Shown here: piece after piece, positions 1 to 8,924 of the stretch | Layout: each line of letters opens with the position of its first letter | Position numbering within the stretch: the stretch's first letter is position 1 | Origin: Albidovulum sp. bin36 | GTDB lineage: Bacteria; Pseudomonadota; Alphaproteobacteria; Rhodobacterales; Rhodobacteraceae | Direction: 5' to 3' | NCBI GenBank assembly: GCA_002238565.1 | Contig: MPMP01000004.1 | Location: 1 to 64,000 of the forward strand | DNA: 64,000 nucleotides | The notes under the pieces: model-generated | Database searches by the model: none | Told to the model about the DNA's origin: nothing | Seen by the model: only the letters and a program-made list of their open reading frames with translations | Position numbers and translations under genes: made by a program

Positions 1-1
1 C

Positions 2-754
2 CGGGTCGTCCTGACCGGCACCCACCCGGAATACTATTCCACTGCCATGTGGGACGGGCTGCGGTCGTGGATCGATCACGGAGGGCGGCTGATGTATCTG
101 GGCGCGAACGGGTTCTACTGGCACGTGGCGTTCAGCGACGAGATGCCTGGACTGATGGAGGTGCGCCGCGCCGAGGACGGCATCCGCACTTGGATGGCCG
201 AACCCGGCGAGTACTACCACTCCTTTACTGGTGAGCAGAGCGGGCTCTACCGCCGCCGCGGTCATGCCCCGAACGAGATCTGCGGGCTCGGGTTCATAGC
301 GCAGGGCTTCGACAAATGCTCCTATTACCGCCGTGCGCCGGACTCCAAAAACCCTCGGGCGGCCTTCATTTTCGAGGGCGTCGACGACGAGATCATCGGC
401 GATTTCGGCCTGATCGGCGGCGGGGCGGCCGGGCTGGAACTCGACTGCATCACGGCCGAGCTCGGCTCGCCCCCGAACATCCTGCGGTTGGCCACCTCAG
501 AGAACCACACCCAGCAGGTGATGCTGGCAAACGAGGAATTCGGTGTCGTCCCGCCCAATCTCGGCGGCGACCAGAACGACAGGGTCCATGCAGATCTGGC
601 GTTTTACGAGACGCCGTCAGGCGGCGCCGTGTTCTCGACCGGCTCGATCTCCTGGTGCGGCTCGCTGCTTTGGAACGGCGGGGATAACAACGTCTCGCAG
701 ATCACCGAAAACGTGCTGAGGAGATTCGCGGACGAGCTATCCTTCGACATCTGA
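2..754 (+). CDS. N,N-dimethylformamidase large-subunit-like protein, C-terminal part (5' truncated by window)
   Basis: The frame is open from the window edge and ends at TGA 752-754, so only the last ~250 residues are seen. They resemble the C-terminal domain of the DmfA2 large subunit (Pfam DMFA2_C family, from memory), with short hallmarks such as RLMYLG, EYYHSF, GGGAAGLELD and NVSQITENVLRRF. DmfA2-type enzymes hydrolyse formamides with a small partner subunit; the catalytic metal site lies in the part not visible here. The gene converges on the sugar importer operon that ends at 1268. The C-terminal domain also occurs in uncharacterised relatives, so dimethylformamide itself is not proven as substrate. 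Family fairly sure, substrate unsure. Confidence 0.75.
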   Translation, partial: RVVLTGTHPEYYSTAMWDGLRSWIDHGGRLMYLGANGFYWHVAFSDEMPGLMEVRRAEDGIRTWMAEPGEYYHSFTGEQSGLYRRRGHAPNEICGLGFIAQGFDKCSYYRRAPDSKNPRAAFIFEGVDDEIIGDFGLIGGGAAGLELDCITAELGSPPNILRLATSENHTQQVMLANEEFGVVPPNLGGDQNDRVHADLAFYETPSGGAVFSTGSISWCGSLLWNGGDNNVSQITENVLRRFADELSFDI

Positions 755-1267
755 ACATCGGGAACTCAAAAGCGCGTCGTAACCGGATCCGGTGCTTTCC
801 GGATCGCTGCCCGACCCATCGAAGCGCTGCGGCGGCGATGGCCGCGGCAGCGTGACTGCGTGGAGAGGAAAGGAACTGCTACCGGGAGAGGAGAACTTCC
901 CGGAGACGGAATACCTGGGCTCTGCGGAACCGGCGCTCAAGAGCGCGCTATGCGGATATCCCAGGTTGAAGCGCGGCCCGGACGAAAGACAACATAGGGG
1001 CAAAAGGTCATTGAAGACGGGGTTGGAAAAATCAGTATCCCACGCAGAGCTTCGAGCCCGCTGCAGAGATTTGGATCCGATCCACGAACACCATATGGGG
1101 CCCCCGGCGAATGAATGCTGCATCGAGAGGCCGGACATACGACAGTGCCTTGACCGCAGTCCGAGTTGGTCAGAATCCTGCTTGCATCGTAGGGGGCGTC
1201 CACATACCTGCGTTGCGAGGAAAATGGCATTAGCCGGCCTGATTCGAAACCCGATTGTCAACAAGCC
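755..1267. other. Gap without a recognisable gene
   Basis: About 510 bases between two convergent genes. Two overlapping open frames on opposite strands cover it (737-1264 minus and 792-1271 plus), but neither resembles a protein I know and neither has a convincing ribosome site. No tRNA, repeat or obvious terminator was seen. Confidence 0.5.
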
Positions 1268-2323
1268 CTAGAACAAGTGCGCCTGGCTGAGATCCGGACA
1301 CATGTAGGTCGACTCTCCCACCGAATAGCCGTGATCCGGGCCGACCAGAACCCGGTAGTCATGGCCCGCCGTGTCGTGCAGGATAATCACGGATTCCTTG
1401 CCGAGGTTCTCGATGGCAAAGACCGTGCCGGGGATCGACCCGTCGGTTTTCGTCCGGTTGATGTCGATATGCTGCGGGCGTACGCCCAAGCTATGCGCGC
1501 GTCCTCCCATTCGGTCGAACAGATGGCGTGGAATCGCAATGGGTCCGTACTGCGTTCTCAGGGCGGGCCCGTTGTTGAGGTCTTCGACCTGCCCCTCGAA
1601 GAAATTCATCGGCGGCGATCCGATGAAGGCGGCCACGAATTTCGTGGCCGGGTTGTTGTAGATTTCGTCCGGGGTTCCGATCTGCTCGACCCGCCCATCG
1701 TTCATCACCACGATCAAATCGCCTAGTGTCATGGCCTCGACCTGATCGTGGGTGACGAAGATCGTGGTGGTGCCAAGCTGCCTTTGCAGCGCCGCAAGCT
1801 CCGGCCGCAGCGACTGGCGCAGCGCGGCATCGAGCGCTGCCAGCGGCTCGTCCATCAGGAATGCAGTGGGATTGCGCACGATGGCCTTGGCCATCGCGAC
1901 CCGCTGGCGCTGACCGCCCGACATGGCGCCCGGTTTCTTGTCGAGAACCGAGGCGATCTCGAGGATGCCGACCGCATGATCGATCCGCCGCTTCGCCTCG
2001 ACGGCGCCGGTATCGGAGTTCTTGAGGCTCATCCTGACATTCTGCAGCGCGGTCAGATGCGGGTAGAGCAGCGACGACTGGAACACCATGGCAATGTCGC
2101 GCGCGTGCGGCGGCAGGTTGGTGACATCGCGCCCGCCGATCTTGATCGTGCCCGACGTGACGTCTTCCAGCCCCGCGACGCAGTTCAGCATCGTGGATTT
2201 GCCGCAGCCCGAGGGCCCGAGAATGACGCAGAACACCCCGTTGGGGATGGTCAGCGTCATTTCCTCGATGGCCTTAACGTTCCCGAAAGACTTTCGCAAA
2301 TTGGTGATTTCGATGCCTGACAT
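1268..2323 (-). CDS. Sugar ABC importer ATP-binding protein (UgpC/MalK type)
   Basis: A 351-residue cytoplasmic ATPase that powers the importer formed with the two permeases and binding protein just upstream. Visible motifs in order are Walker A GPSGCGKST (about 36-44), Q-loop FQSS (about 81), signature MSGGQ (about 134), Walker B FLMDEP and the switch His in VTHDQ. The last ~110 residues fit the OB/TOBE regulatory domain of MalK-type ATPases. The length is normal for UgpC/MalK. It is the last gene of the minus-strand operon, 19 bp after the second permease. The start ATG at 2323 is the obvious one. Confidence 0.92.
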   Translation of the reverse strand: MSGIEITNLRKSFGNVKAIEEMTLTIPNGVFCVILGPSGCGKSTMLNCVAGLEDVTSGTIKIGGRDVTNLPPHARDIAMVFQSSLLYPHLTALQNVRMSLKNSDTGAVEAKRRIDHAVGILEIASVLDKKPGAMSGGQRQRVAMAKAIVRNPTAFLMDEPLAALDAALRQSLRPELAALQRQLGTTTIFVTHDQVEAMTLGDLIVVMNDGRVEQIGTPDEIYNNPATKFVAAFIGSPPMNFFEGQVEDLNNGPALRTQYGPIAIPRHLFDRMGGRAHSLGVRPQHIDINRTKTDGSIPGTVFAIENLGKESVIILHDTAGHDYRVLVGPDHGYSVGESTYMCPDLSQAHLF

Positions 2324-2342
2324 GCAGTTTTTATCCCTTGGG

Positions 2343-3203
2343 TTACTTCACCGGCTCGACGAGGTTCATCTCGGCGATGTGACGCTGCAGGAAGAACGCG
2401 ACCAGCGCAGCTGGGATGATGGAAATCCAGAGCGACGCGGACAGCAGCCCCGGCTGTGGCTGCAGGAACAGGAACCCGGAAACGGCCGTCGGCAGCGTCG
2501 CGGCGGGTGTGCCGTTGACCAGCTGAGTGGCGAAAACAAACTCATTCCAAGCGAATAGGAAAGACACGATCGCCGCCACCGCGATGCCGCTTCGAGCCAT
2601 CGGGATCACGATGAAAATCAGCGTCGAGAGCCGCGAAAAGCCGTCGACGCGGGCCAGCGGTTCGACCGCCGGCAGGTTGCGGAAATAGCCGATCAGCATC
2701 CAAGTGACGAAGGGCACGGTGATCGTCAGGTTGATGATGATCAGTCCGAGCGCAGTCCCCGTCAGTCCGAGTTTTACGAACAGGATATAGAACGGTATCA
2801 ACGTGCTAACCGGCGGCACCGCGACCGAAAACAGGATGGCCATCAGAAGCGCCGTCTTGCCGCGGAACTCGAACCGGGCGAAGGCATAGGACAAAGGCAC
2901 GATGATCAAGAGTGTGATGATAGTCACGAAGAACGCGACGATCACGCTGTTCTTCAACCCGTTGATGACCTGCTTGGACTGGCCGGCGGGAAGAAACTCG
3001 CGCCCGTCGGCGTCGGTGTAGCCGAAGCCGAATATGTTGTGGACCGCAGCGAAGTGCGGATTGGAGGGCCAGAGCGGTGCCGGGAAGGCCACGGCATCCA
3101 CGGGTGCGATGAAGGCGGTCTTCAGGATCCAGTAGATCGGCAGCAGTGTCCAGATCACGGCGACCAGCGCCGCTAGTCCAAGAGAGAGAGAAGTCCGTCT
3201 CAT
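2343..3203 (-). CDS. Sugar ABC importer permease (MalG type)
   Basis: Inner-membrane permease of about 286 residues, second of the pair in this CUT1-like importer. It shows six hydrophobic segments and the cytoplasmic coupling loop near the motif EPLARVDGFS, close to the EAAxxDG loop of MalG. The open frame extends upstream to 3491, but that part overlaps the MalF-type gene and looks non-protein. ATG at 3203 shares one base with the upstream stop (TGATG), which decides the start and implies translational coupling. The C-terminus ends just before the ATPase gene. Confidence 0.9.
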   Translation of the reverse strand: MRRTSLSLGLAALVAVIWTLLPIYWILKTAFIAPVDAVAFPAPLWPSNPHFAAVHNIFGFGYTDADGREFLPAGQSKQVINGLKNSVIVAFFVTIITLLIIVPLSYAFARFEFRGKTALLMAILFSVAVPPVSTLIPFYILFVKLGLTGTALGLIIINLTITVPFVTWMLIGYFRNLPAVEPLARVDGFSRLSTLIFIVIPMARSGIAVAAIVSFLFAWNEFVFATQLVNGTPAATLPTAVSGFLFLQPQPGLLSASLWISIIPAALVAFFLQRHIAEMNLVEPVK

Positions 3204-4153
3204 CACGTATCCTCCAGACGGCGGCCCCAGAAGAAGAACAGAGCCAGCGCCGACCCGATGATCAAGAACAACAGGTAGAAGGATATCGCCGCGCTTAGCC
3301 CGTAGTTCGACTGGCGGAAGGCCAGGTCGAACAGGCGGAAGGTGAGCGTGGCCGAGGCGTCGCCGGGCCCGCCTGCGCTCATCACGAAGATGAAATCGAG
3401 CAGCTTCATCGACAGGATCAGCGTAATCGTCGTGAACACGAAGAGCGTGTATTGCAGTGGCGGCAGCGTAACGTTCAGGAATCGCTGCCAAATGTTCAGA
3501 CGGTCCACCCGCGCCAAGTCATAGAGCCGCTCGGGGATCGTCTTCAGATTGGCCAGCAGGAAGAATGCCACCAGCGGCGCCAGGTTCCAGGCGTTGCCGA
3601 GCGCAAGCAGGTTGACGATCTGTTCGCTGGAAATAAGCGAATATTCGACCGCAGTGTCCGGCGTGGTGCGCCCGAGCATCCGGTTGATCAGCGACGAGGC
3701 CACCCCGCTCTGGCCGCGCGCAAGGTATTGCCACATGACCCCGGCGCCGTAGAGAGACATCGACCAGGGCAGGATAATGATCGTGCCCAGAAGAGCCCGG
3801 CCACGCCGCACACGGTGCATCAGCAAAGCCAACCCCAGCCCGATCAGCATTGCCAGAACTACCGAAACCGAGACGAACTGCACCGTCACCCGAACCGACC
3901 ACCAGAAATTGTCCGAATATAGCGCTTCGCGGTAATTCTCGATGCCGACAAAACTTGTTCGGAACCCTCCGAAAAAGCTAACCTCCTGCATAGAAAGCCA
4001 GATTGCATAGCCCATCGGATAGGCCATGACCATGACCAGAAACAGGATCACCGGCAACGCCAGAAGCATGGCGAATTGCCGGTTGGAAAGCTCTATGCGT
4101 TTCAGCGCCAACTTTGCCTCGTTCTGAATTCTTGCCTCGGCCCGGCTTGCCAC
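3203..4153 (-). CDS. Sugar ABC importer permease (MalF type)
   Basis: A 316-residue inner-membrane protein with about six hydrophobic segments, beginning after a charged cytoplasmic N-terminus. The coupling loop reads LYDLARVDRLN, a diverged EAAxxDG loop. It pairs with the MalG-type permease, whose start codon overlaps its stop. The start appears to be GTG at 4153, which lies inside the 3' arm of a 10-bp hairpin (4146-4176), so translation start may be masked in the transcript. No better in-frame start was seen before the first membrane segment. Confidence 0.88.
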   Translation of the reverse strand: MASRAEARIQNEAKLALKRIELSNRQFAMLLALPVILFLVMVMAYPMGYAIWLSMQEVSFFGGFRTSFVGIENYREALYSDNFWWSVRVTVQFVSVSVVLAMLIGLGLALLMHRVRRGRALLGTIIILPWSMSLYGAGVMWQYLARGQSGVASSLINRMLGRTTPDTAVEYSLISSEQIVNLLALGNAWNLAPLVAFFLLANLKTIPERLYDLARVDRLNIWQRFLNVTLPPLQYTLFVFTTITLILSMKLLDFIFVMSAGGPGDASATLTFRLFDLAFRQSNYGLSAAISFYLLFLIIGSALALFFFWGRRLEDT

Positions 4154-4176
4154 GCAGAAACGGTCCGCGTGGCAAG
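4146..4176 (-). promoter_or_regulatory. Intercistronic hairpin between binding-protein and permease genes
   Basis: Perfect 10-bp inverted repeat: CTTGCCACGC at 4146-4155 and GCGTGGCAAG at 4167-4176, with an 11-base loop. On the minus-strand transcript it lies just after the binding-protein stop and covers the GTG start of the permease gene. Such hairpins in importer operons commonly protect the upstream message and lower downstream expression; that role here is inference. Confidence 0.65.
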
Positions 4177-4189
4177 CATTTGATCGGCC

Positions 4190-5518
4190 TCAGTTCAAAC
4201 CGTGCTTTTTGTTCAGCTTCTCGATTTCGGCGTTCAGATCTGCGATGACCTTTTCTACGGGCTCATCGTTGATCAGAAACCGGCCCAAACGCTGGCGCAG
4301 GAACGCGTTGTACTCCTCGGCCCAGACCACTTTCCACATATGCGGATGCGGTGCATTTGCGTAGAGCGTCAGCAGGCGATCATAGTCCTCGTCGCTTGCC
4401 AGGCCCTGACGGAACGCGGCCTTGCTTTCGTCGCTTTCCATGACCGACTTGTAGGCCGAAAAAAGCATGGAGTTGTTGGCCCAGCGTTGGCCGACGGCGA
4501 CGTTGCCCTCGTGGTCGCGATAGCCGTACCAGCTCTGGAACCGGCGGGTATCTTCGTCAAGAGCGTCCGAGCGATCGCGTGAAGTGCGCAGATACATGGC
4601 CGAGTCCAGCAGTCCCCATCCTGCGCCCTCGAATCCAAGGAAGCTGGTCTTGCCGGCAACCTGCGACTGCGCAGGATCGTTGAACACCGCGAGGTTGTAG
4701 GAGGCCTGCGTCGAGTAGAGAAACCGGCCCGAGCCGAACGCATCGACGATCGCGGCCTCGTTGAACGACAGCACTTCCTCGTTGACCATGTCGGCATTGT
4801 AGATGGCTTTCCAGTCGCGCAGCGTCTCGCCCGCAGGGCCTTCGACTGTCAGGGCCGGGGCCAGCGTCTCCGGGTCAATCTGCGAGCCGCCGCGATTCAA
4901 CACTTCCCAGATATAGGCCCAGGAAATGCCGTAGAACTCGTTGAACCAATGCGGCATGTAGACGTTCTTGACGCCCTGCGCGTTCAACTCGAGCAACTGG
5001 TCGTAGAACGCATCCCAGTTCGTCGGTTGGGCGTCTTGCAGGCCAAGTTCCACCTGTCGGTCGGTGTTGACCAGCACCATGCCGCGAACCGCAAGGAAGT
5101 AGGACAGCCCCAGCAGCTTGCCGTCATAGCTGAAAGCATAGCTGGCATTGTCGTACATGTCGTCGCGGATCGCATCGATGTTCGGAACGTTGTCGGCAGG
5201 TGCGATCCAGCCGGCCTCGTAAAACCGCACAGCTGTCGGCGGGTTGCCGTAGATGATGTCGAGATTTTCACCGGCGATCAGCGACTTTTCCATGAGCGCC
5301 GGATAGTCGCCATGCGTGACGGTCTGATAATCGACATTTCCGTCGACGGAGGCGTTGTACCGGTTGACATTGTCGTCGACGACGTCCGGCTTGTAGGGCC
5401 AACCGCGGAAGAATATCGTCTCGTCGCCCGTCGGTTCCAGCCCGGACTCAGCCAACACCGCCAGCGGCGTGGCCACCATCGTGCCGGCAAGTAGTATTGC
5501 CAAATACGTCAATTTCAT
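4190..5518 (-). CDS. Sugar ABC importer periplasmic binding protein (family 1)
   Basis: A 442-residue extracellular solute-binding protein that should capture a sugar or polyol in the periplasm and deliver it to the permeases downstream. It starts with a signal peptide: MKLTY, then a hydrophobic core through about residue 20, with likely cleavage near VLAES. The remainder reads as a typical type-1 binding protein, with tryptophan and aromatic residues suited to carbohydrate stacking. ATG at 5518 has an AAGGAG-type ribosome site. The substrate cannot be told from sequence. The neighbouring SDR and DeoR regulator suggest a polyol or sugar. Confidence 0.88.
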   Translation of the reverse strand: MKLTYLAILLAGTMVATPLAVLAESGLEPTGDETIFFRGWPYKPDVVDDNVNRYNASVDGNVDYQTVTHGDYPALMEKSLIAGENLDIIYGNPPTAVRFYEAGWIAPADNVPNIDAIRDDMYDNASYAFSYDGKLLGLSYFLAVRGMVLVNTDRQVELGLQDAQPTNWDAFYDQLLELNAQGVKNVYMPHWFNEFYGISWAYIWEVLNRGGSQIDPETLAPALTVEGPAGETLRDWKAIYNADMVNEEVLSFNEAAIVDAFGSGRFLYSTQASYNLAVFNDPAQSQVAGKTSFLGFEGAGWGLLDSAMYLRTSRDRSDALDEDTRRFQSWYGYRDHEGNVAVGQRWANNSMLFSAYKSVMESDESKAAFRQGLASDEDYDRLLTLYANAPHPHMWKVVWAEEYNAFLRQRLGRFLINDEPVEKVIADLNAEIEKLNKKHGLN

Positions 5519-5596
5519 GATTATCTCCTTTCAGGTTCATGATTTTGCGATTGTGGACTCGCCGGGGTTTCGGGTCGTAAATCGAGCCCCGGCAAC

Positions 5597-6367
5597 TCAT
5601 CCCATATAGACGCCCCCCGTGACATTCACGCCCTGGCCGGTCATGAACCGGGCCCGATCCGACGCCAGAAACGTCACCACGTCCGCGACGTCCTCTGGTG
5701 TTGTCAGCCGCCCGAGAGGGGTCTGGGCCACGTAGGAGGCCCGAACCCCGTCCGGCGTCATTCCGGTCAACTCCGCCTCCCAGGCGATCTCGCGTTCCAG
5801 CATCGGCGTTGCGACGAATCCCGGGCAGACGGCGTTAACACGAATGCCATCTCGCCCGTGTTCGCGCGCGAGAGCCTGGGTCCAGCCCAGTACGGCGAAC
5901 TTGCTCGCGGAATAGTGTGCCAGCAGAGGCGCGCCGACCTTTGCCGCAAGCGAGGCCGTGTTCACGATGACACCGCCATCGCCCTGTTCCAGAAACTGCC
6001 GCACCGCCGCACGGTTGGTTAGAAACACTCCCTTGGCGTTGACATCGAAGTTGAAGTCCCAGTCTGCGAGTTCCAGATTGACGGCCCGCTTCATGCTGGA
6101 CACCCCGGCATTTGCATGCAGAACGTCGATCCGCGCCGCCTCGGCAAGAGCCAAGGCGAAGCCTTGCTCTACCGAGCTTTCGTCCGTGACATCCATGGCC
6201 ACCGGGAACGCATCGCCCCCAAGTGCATGAGCGGCTGCTTCCGCCTTGTCCAGTGTTGTGTCGGAGACGATGATTCGGTCGCCTATTTCGAGAAAGGCGC
6301 GAGCGCTGGCAAGTCCGATACCGCTGCCAGACCCCGTGACGAGTATCACCCTGTTCGCTTTCCGCAT
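5597..6367 (-). CDS. Short-chain dehydrogenase/reductase, first gene of importer operon
   Basis: A 256-residue NAD(P)-dependent oxidoreductase of the classical SDR family. The cofactor motif TGSGSGIG lies near residue 12, NAG near 88, the catalytic Ser in NTASLAA near 138, and YSASK gives the catalytic Tyr and Lys near 150. The end VTGGVYMG is typical. It probably oxidises the sugar or polyol imported by the four genes that follow on the same strand (78-bp gap to the binding protein). A promoter and putative operator lie directly upstream. Substrate unknown. Confidence 0.88.
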   Translation of the reverse strand: MRKANRVILVTGSGSGIGLASARAFLEIGDRIIVSDTTLDKAEAAAHALGGDAFPVAMDVTDESSVEQGFALALAEAARIDVLHANAGVSSMKRAVNLELADWDFNFDVNAKGVFLTNRAAVRQFLEQGDGGVIVNTASLAAKVGAPLLAHYSASKFAVLGWTQALAREHGRDGIRVNAVCPGFVATPMLEREIAWEAELTGMTPDGVRASYVAQTPLGRLTTPEDVADVVTFLASDRARFMTGQGVNVTGGVYMG

Positions 6368-6401
6368 ATCGTGCTCTTCATACTCTGCGACATTCGATTT
6401 C

Positions 6402-6448
6402 GCACACTATTAGCACATCAATAAACACAAAACAACATTAAATGACAA
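6402..6448 (-). promoter_or_regulatory. Promoter and putative DeoR-family operator of the SDR-importer operon
   Basis: On the minus strand, TTGTCA (6448-6443) and TTTATT (6425-6420) sit 17 bases apart, a good -35/-10 pair. Immediately downstream, where transcription would start, two TGTGC half-sites lie 11 bp apart start-to-start (GCACA at 6402-6406 and 6413-6417 on the plus strand). A similar GCACA pair spaced 12 bp precedes the deoR-like gene at 7962-7978. Position and sharing suggest repression by that regulator; the binding itself is inferred. Confidence 0.6.
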
Positions 6449-6595
6449 ATAATTCTCAATAATCTTTTTCCCTTGATGACGGTGCCACAGGATGTCGTGT
6501 CGGCAGCCTTGCGCCAGTCTGACCGGATTCGGCGCCAAGGCCGTGCCGGGGGCGGCAGGGGGTAAAACGGAGGGAGGGCGTGAATAGCTGGCGCT

Positions 6596-7832
6596 TCAGG
6601 CGCGTCCCTCGACAGGGTCGCGATGGGTGACAGGCCTCAACCCGCGGCCGATACCCGGGAGCCTGTCGAAGGAGGCCGCCCCGTGTCGCCTCCGGCTCCA
6701 GCGGAACACGAACTCGTCCAGATATTTCCGGAAGTGCTTCCTGCGCAGACCGCGATGTACGCCCATGGCCCGTCGCTTCAGCTTTGAGTACACCCGACGG
6801 GCCCGATCCAGGACCTTGTGCACCTGCTGGTCACCGATCAACCTAGCCTCGTGCGGGACTCCCGGGCAGACCGGGGAATCCACTCCAGCCATCGGTGACG
6901 ACCTGTGCCCCGGGCTCAACGATGTCGGCGATGAAGCCATGGAGCGAGTCGGCACTGTAATCGTCTATCTCCTTCAACCGGATGCGGCGGCGCTTTCCAT
7001 CCCCGGCAAGCATGGCGGCGCCGGCCAGGAGCATCTTTCCCTCCGCGCTGCGGCCCTTTTTCGAACGGCCTTCCGCTCCACCTCCCTCTCGGAATGGCAT
7101 CGACACCTCATCGACCTCCACGGTCTCCCGGAGGACACTCCGGTCCGGACCGACCATCGCCCGACGCAGCTTCCGGAGAAGCAGCTAGGCCGGTTTGCAG
7201 CTTCCGCTGCCCGGCTGCGCCAGAGCCGGAACGCCGAGATCCGGTTGCAATGCGTGGCCAAGATATGGGCGGCGAGAATCTTCTCTTTAGCGGAAAATGG
7301 GTGCGGTGCATCACCGTGCCCGCGGTCACCCAATGGCCTTCGGTTAAGGAATCAAGCTATTCGGATAAGAAAGGCCCCTGTTCCGGGTTGACGGCCGGAG
7401 CCAGGGGCTGGTTTCGGGAGCGCCGGTTCGGGCACGTGTTCTATTCGTCCGTTTCGATCTCGGCTTCATGGATTTGCGCGGGCGCGAGCGGCCCGGCCGC
7501 TCGCGCCGCATGCTCCGGGATATTCCGGCGACGATGTGCGCCAGGCCCGCGACCAGGAAGTTCCGCTGCATCAGGAACATGGTCACGACCTGCCGGCCGA
7601 CCTCCCAGAGGGCGTTGCGGAAGTTGACCTGCAGCGGCGGCGCATCCGCGCATTCCCGGCGGCACCGGTCCCCCTTGAGCTCCCGGCCTTTCGTCCCGCC
7701 GCAGGCGGGGCGGACGAAGCCGTCGCCCCAACCAGGCTTCACGAGATGGCGGGCGCTGGCCTCCTCGTCCGCAAAGAGCTTCCCGAACTGCCGGAGCGAC
7801 ATCGGGCGGTCATTCCTGTACCGGCTGGGCAT
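6596..7832 (-). pseudogene. Decayed IS1595-type (ISXO2-like) transposase
   Basis: Pieces of one transposase lie in different frames. The N-terminus is at ~7802 (MSLRQFGKLFADEE, then a zinc ribbon with CGGTKGRELK). The middle is at 7108-7329 (AGTVMHRTHFPL). The DDE core is at 6843-7157 (VEVDE, AEGKMLLAGA, VVTDGWSG). The C-terminus is at 6596-6850 (GLRRKHFRKYLDEFVFR, AASFDRL). Intact members are one frame of roughly 300 residues; here there are several frameshifts. About 300 bases between the zinc ribbon and the AGTV motif (about 7330-7640) match nothing in the family. The wreck sits between the importer operon and its probable regulator. No clear terminal inverted repeats were found. Confidence 0.8.
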
Positions 7833-7961
7833 GACGTGAACACAAGACGAACACAGCGGCAGGTCAACCCCTCCGACACAAGATGTGGATCAGCCTGTGG
7901 CAAGAGGACAAGCCCTTAATTTGATTTTCCTGCTCGCATTGGGTTGATTCCTTCGATTATT

Positions 7962-7978
7962 GCACATATTTTCGCACA
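7962..7978 (+). promoter_or_regulatory. Putative operator upstream of the DeoR-family gene
   Basis: Two GCACA motifs (7962-7966 and 7974-7978) in the AT-rich stretch TGCACATATTTTCGCACATA, 33 bp before the ATG of the regulator. The same half-site pair occurs at the promoter of the SDR-importer operon (6402-6417), which suggests autoregulation plus control of that operon. The spacing differs by one base (12 versus 11). Confidence 0.5.
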
Positions 7979-8010
7979 TAAAGATACAGGTACGCACACG
8001 GAGGCGTAGA

Positions 8011-8805
8011 ATGAAAACAGGCACCAAGCTTCAGCCGATCCAGCGGCGGGAGCTCGTCTTGGAGGCGCTGGACAAGACCGGAATCGTATCGGTTCCGGAC
8101 TTGGCGGCCGAATGCGGCGTCTCGGATATGACCGTGCGCCGCGATCTGGACCGCTTGGCCAAGCTGGGCCAGATCGAGCGCACGCACGGCGGCGCTGTCA
8201 GCCGGAACCGCAGCAAACGAGCAACCGCGGTAGATCTGGTGGAGCCGCACATCGGCGCGCGCACCGGCCGGGACCGCGAGGCGAAGATCGCGATCGCCAG
8301 GGCGGCGGCCGGCCTGGTTAGCGCCGGCCAGGCTATCGCACTGGATATCGGCTCGACAACATTCGAACTGGCGGCCGTCCTGTCCGGAATGACGCTTAGC
8401 GTCTACACCAACAGTCTCCGTATCGCCTCCTACCTCAGCGAAGAGCGGCCCAGCGTGTATGTGCCCGGCGGGCAGATACACGGGTCCGAACCATCGGTCG
8501 TCGGACCGCTGGCGGTCAAGCATTTCGCCCAGCTTCATTTCGACATTGCCTTTGTCGGTGTCTCCGGCGTGTCGGAATCCGGATTCTACGACTATTCCCT
8601 GGAGGATACTGAAATCAAACGCGCCCTGATCGAGGGATCGCAGAAAACGGTCGTGTTGATCGACAGCTCGAAGTTCGGCCGCATGTCGGTGGCGCGAGTC
8701 TGCGAGCTTCGCGAGGTCGATCTTGTCGTTTCGGACGACGCGCCGGGGCCGGACCTTCAAGTCGTGCTCGACGCAGCCGGCGTCGAAATCCTCATTGCAA
8801 ACTGA
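8011..8805 (+). CDS. DeoR/GlpR-family transcriptional repressor
   Basis: A 264-residue cytoplasmic repressor. An N-terminal winged helix (IVSVPDLAAECGVSDMTVRRDLDRL, about residues 22-47, given in part) is followed by the HGGAV hinge signature of the family and a sugar-phosphate-binding DeoRC domain (DIGSTTFELA near 111, VYTNS near 131). Family members bind DNA until a phosphorylated sugar releases them. ATG 8011 follows GGAGG-like bases at 8000-8004; an upstream in-frame ATG at 7960 falls in the operator region and is less likely. Divergent from the SDR-importer operon across the IS1595 wreck; matching GCACA pairs at both promoters point to that operon as its target. Confidence 0.9.
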   Translation: MKTGTKLQPIQRRELVLEALDKTGIVSVPDLAAECGVSDMTVRRDLDRLAKLGQIERTHGGAVSRNRSKRATAVDLVEPHIGARTGRDREAKIAIARAAAGLVSAGQAIALDIGSTTFELAAVLSGMTLSVYTNSLRIASYLSEERPSVYVPGGQIHGSEPSVVGPLAVKHFAQLHFDIAFVGVSGVSESGFYDYSLEDTEIKRALIEGSQKTVVLIDSSKFGRMSVARVCELREVDLVVSDDAPGPDLQVVLDAAGVEILIAN

Positions 8806-8924
8806 ACAAGCGATCTCAAGGAGAAGGACGCAGCGCGGTATTCGACTTCCTCAAGGAAAGAAACGTCGTCATCTCGATGGCGCACATCGGCGCCATGCCG
8901 GGCTCGCCGCCCTATGATGCGGAC
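8806..8924 (+). other. Unidentified coding-like fragment next to the repeat
   Basis: After the repressor, an in-frame stretch reads roughly AVFDFLKERNVVISMAHIG and then GAMPGSPPYDADGG (from 8835), and it runs on into the 105-bp repeat until a TAG near 8984. It could be the start or end of a gene cut off where the repeat arrived. I do not recognise it. Confidence 0.25.

Noticed and set aside
737..1271. Two overlapping open frames on opposite strands, 175 and 159 codons
   Set aside because: Neither has protein-like composition, a ribosome site or family resemblance; they shadow each other in a high-GC gap.
3204..3491. Upstream extension of the MalG-type permease frame
   Set aside because: It lies inside the MalF-type gene and is low-complexity; TGATG coupling supports ATG 3203.
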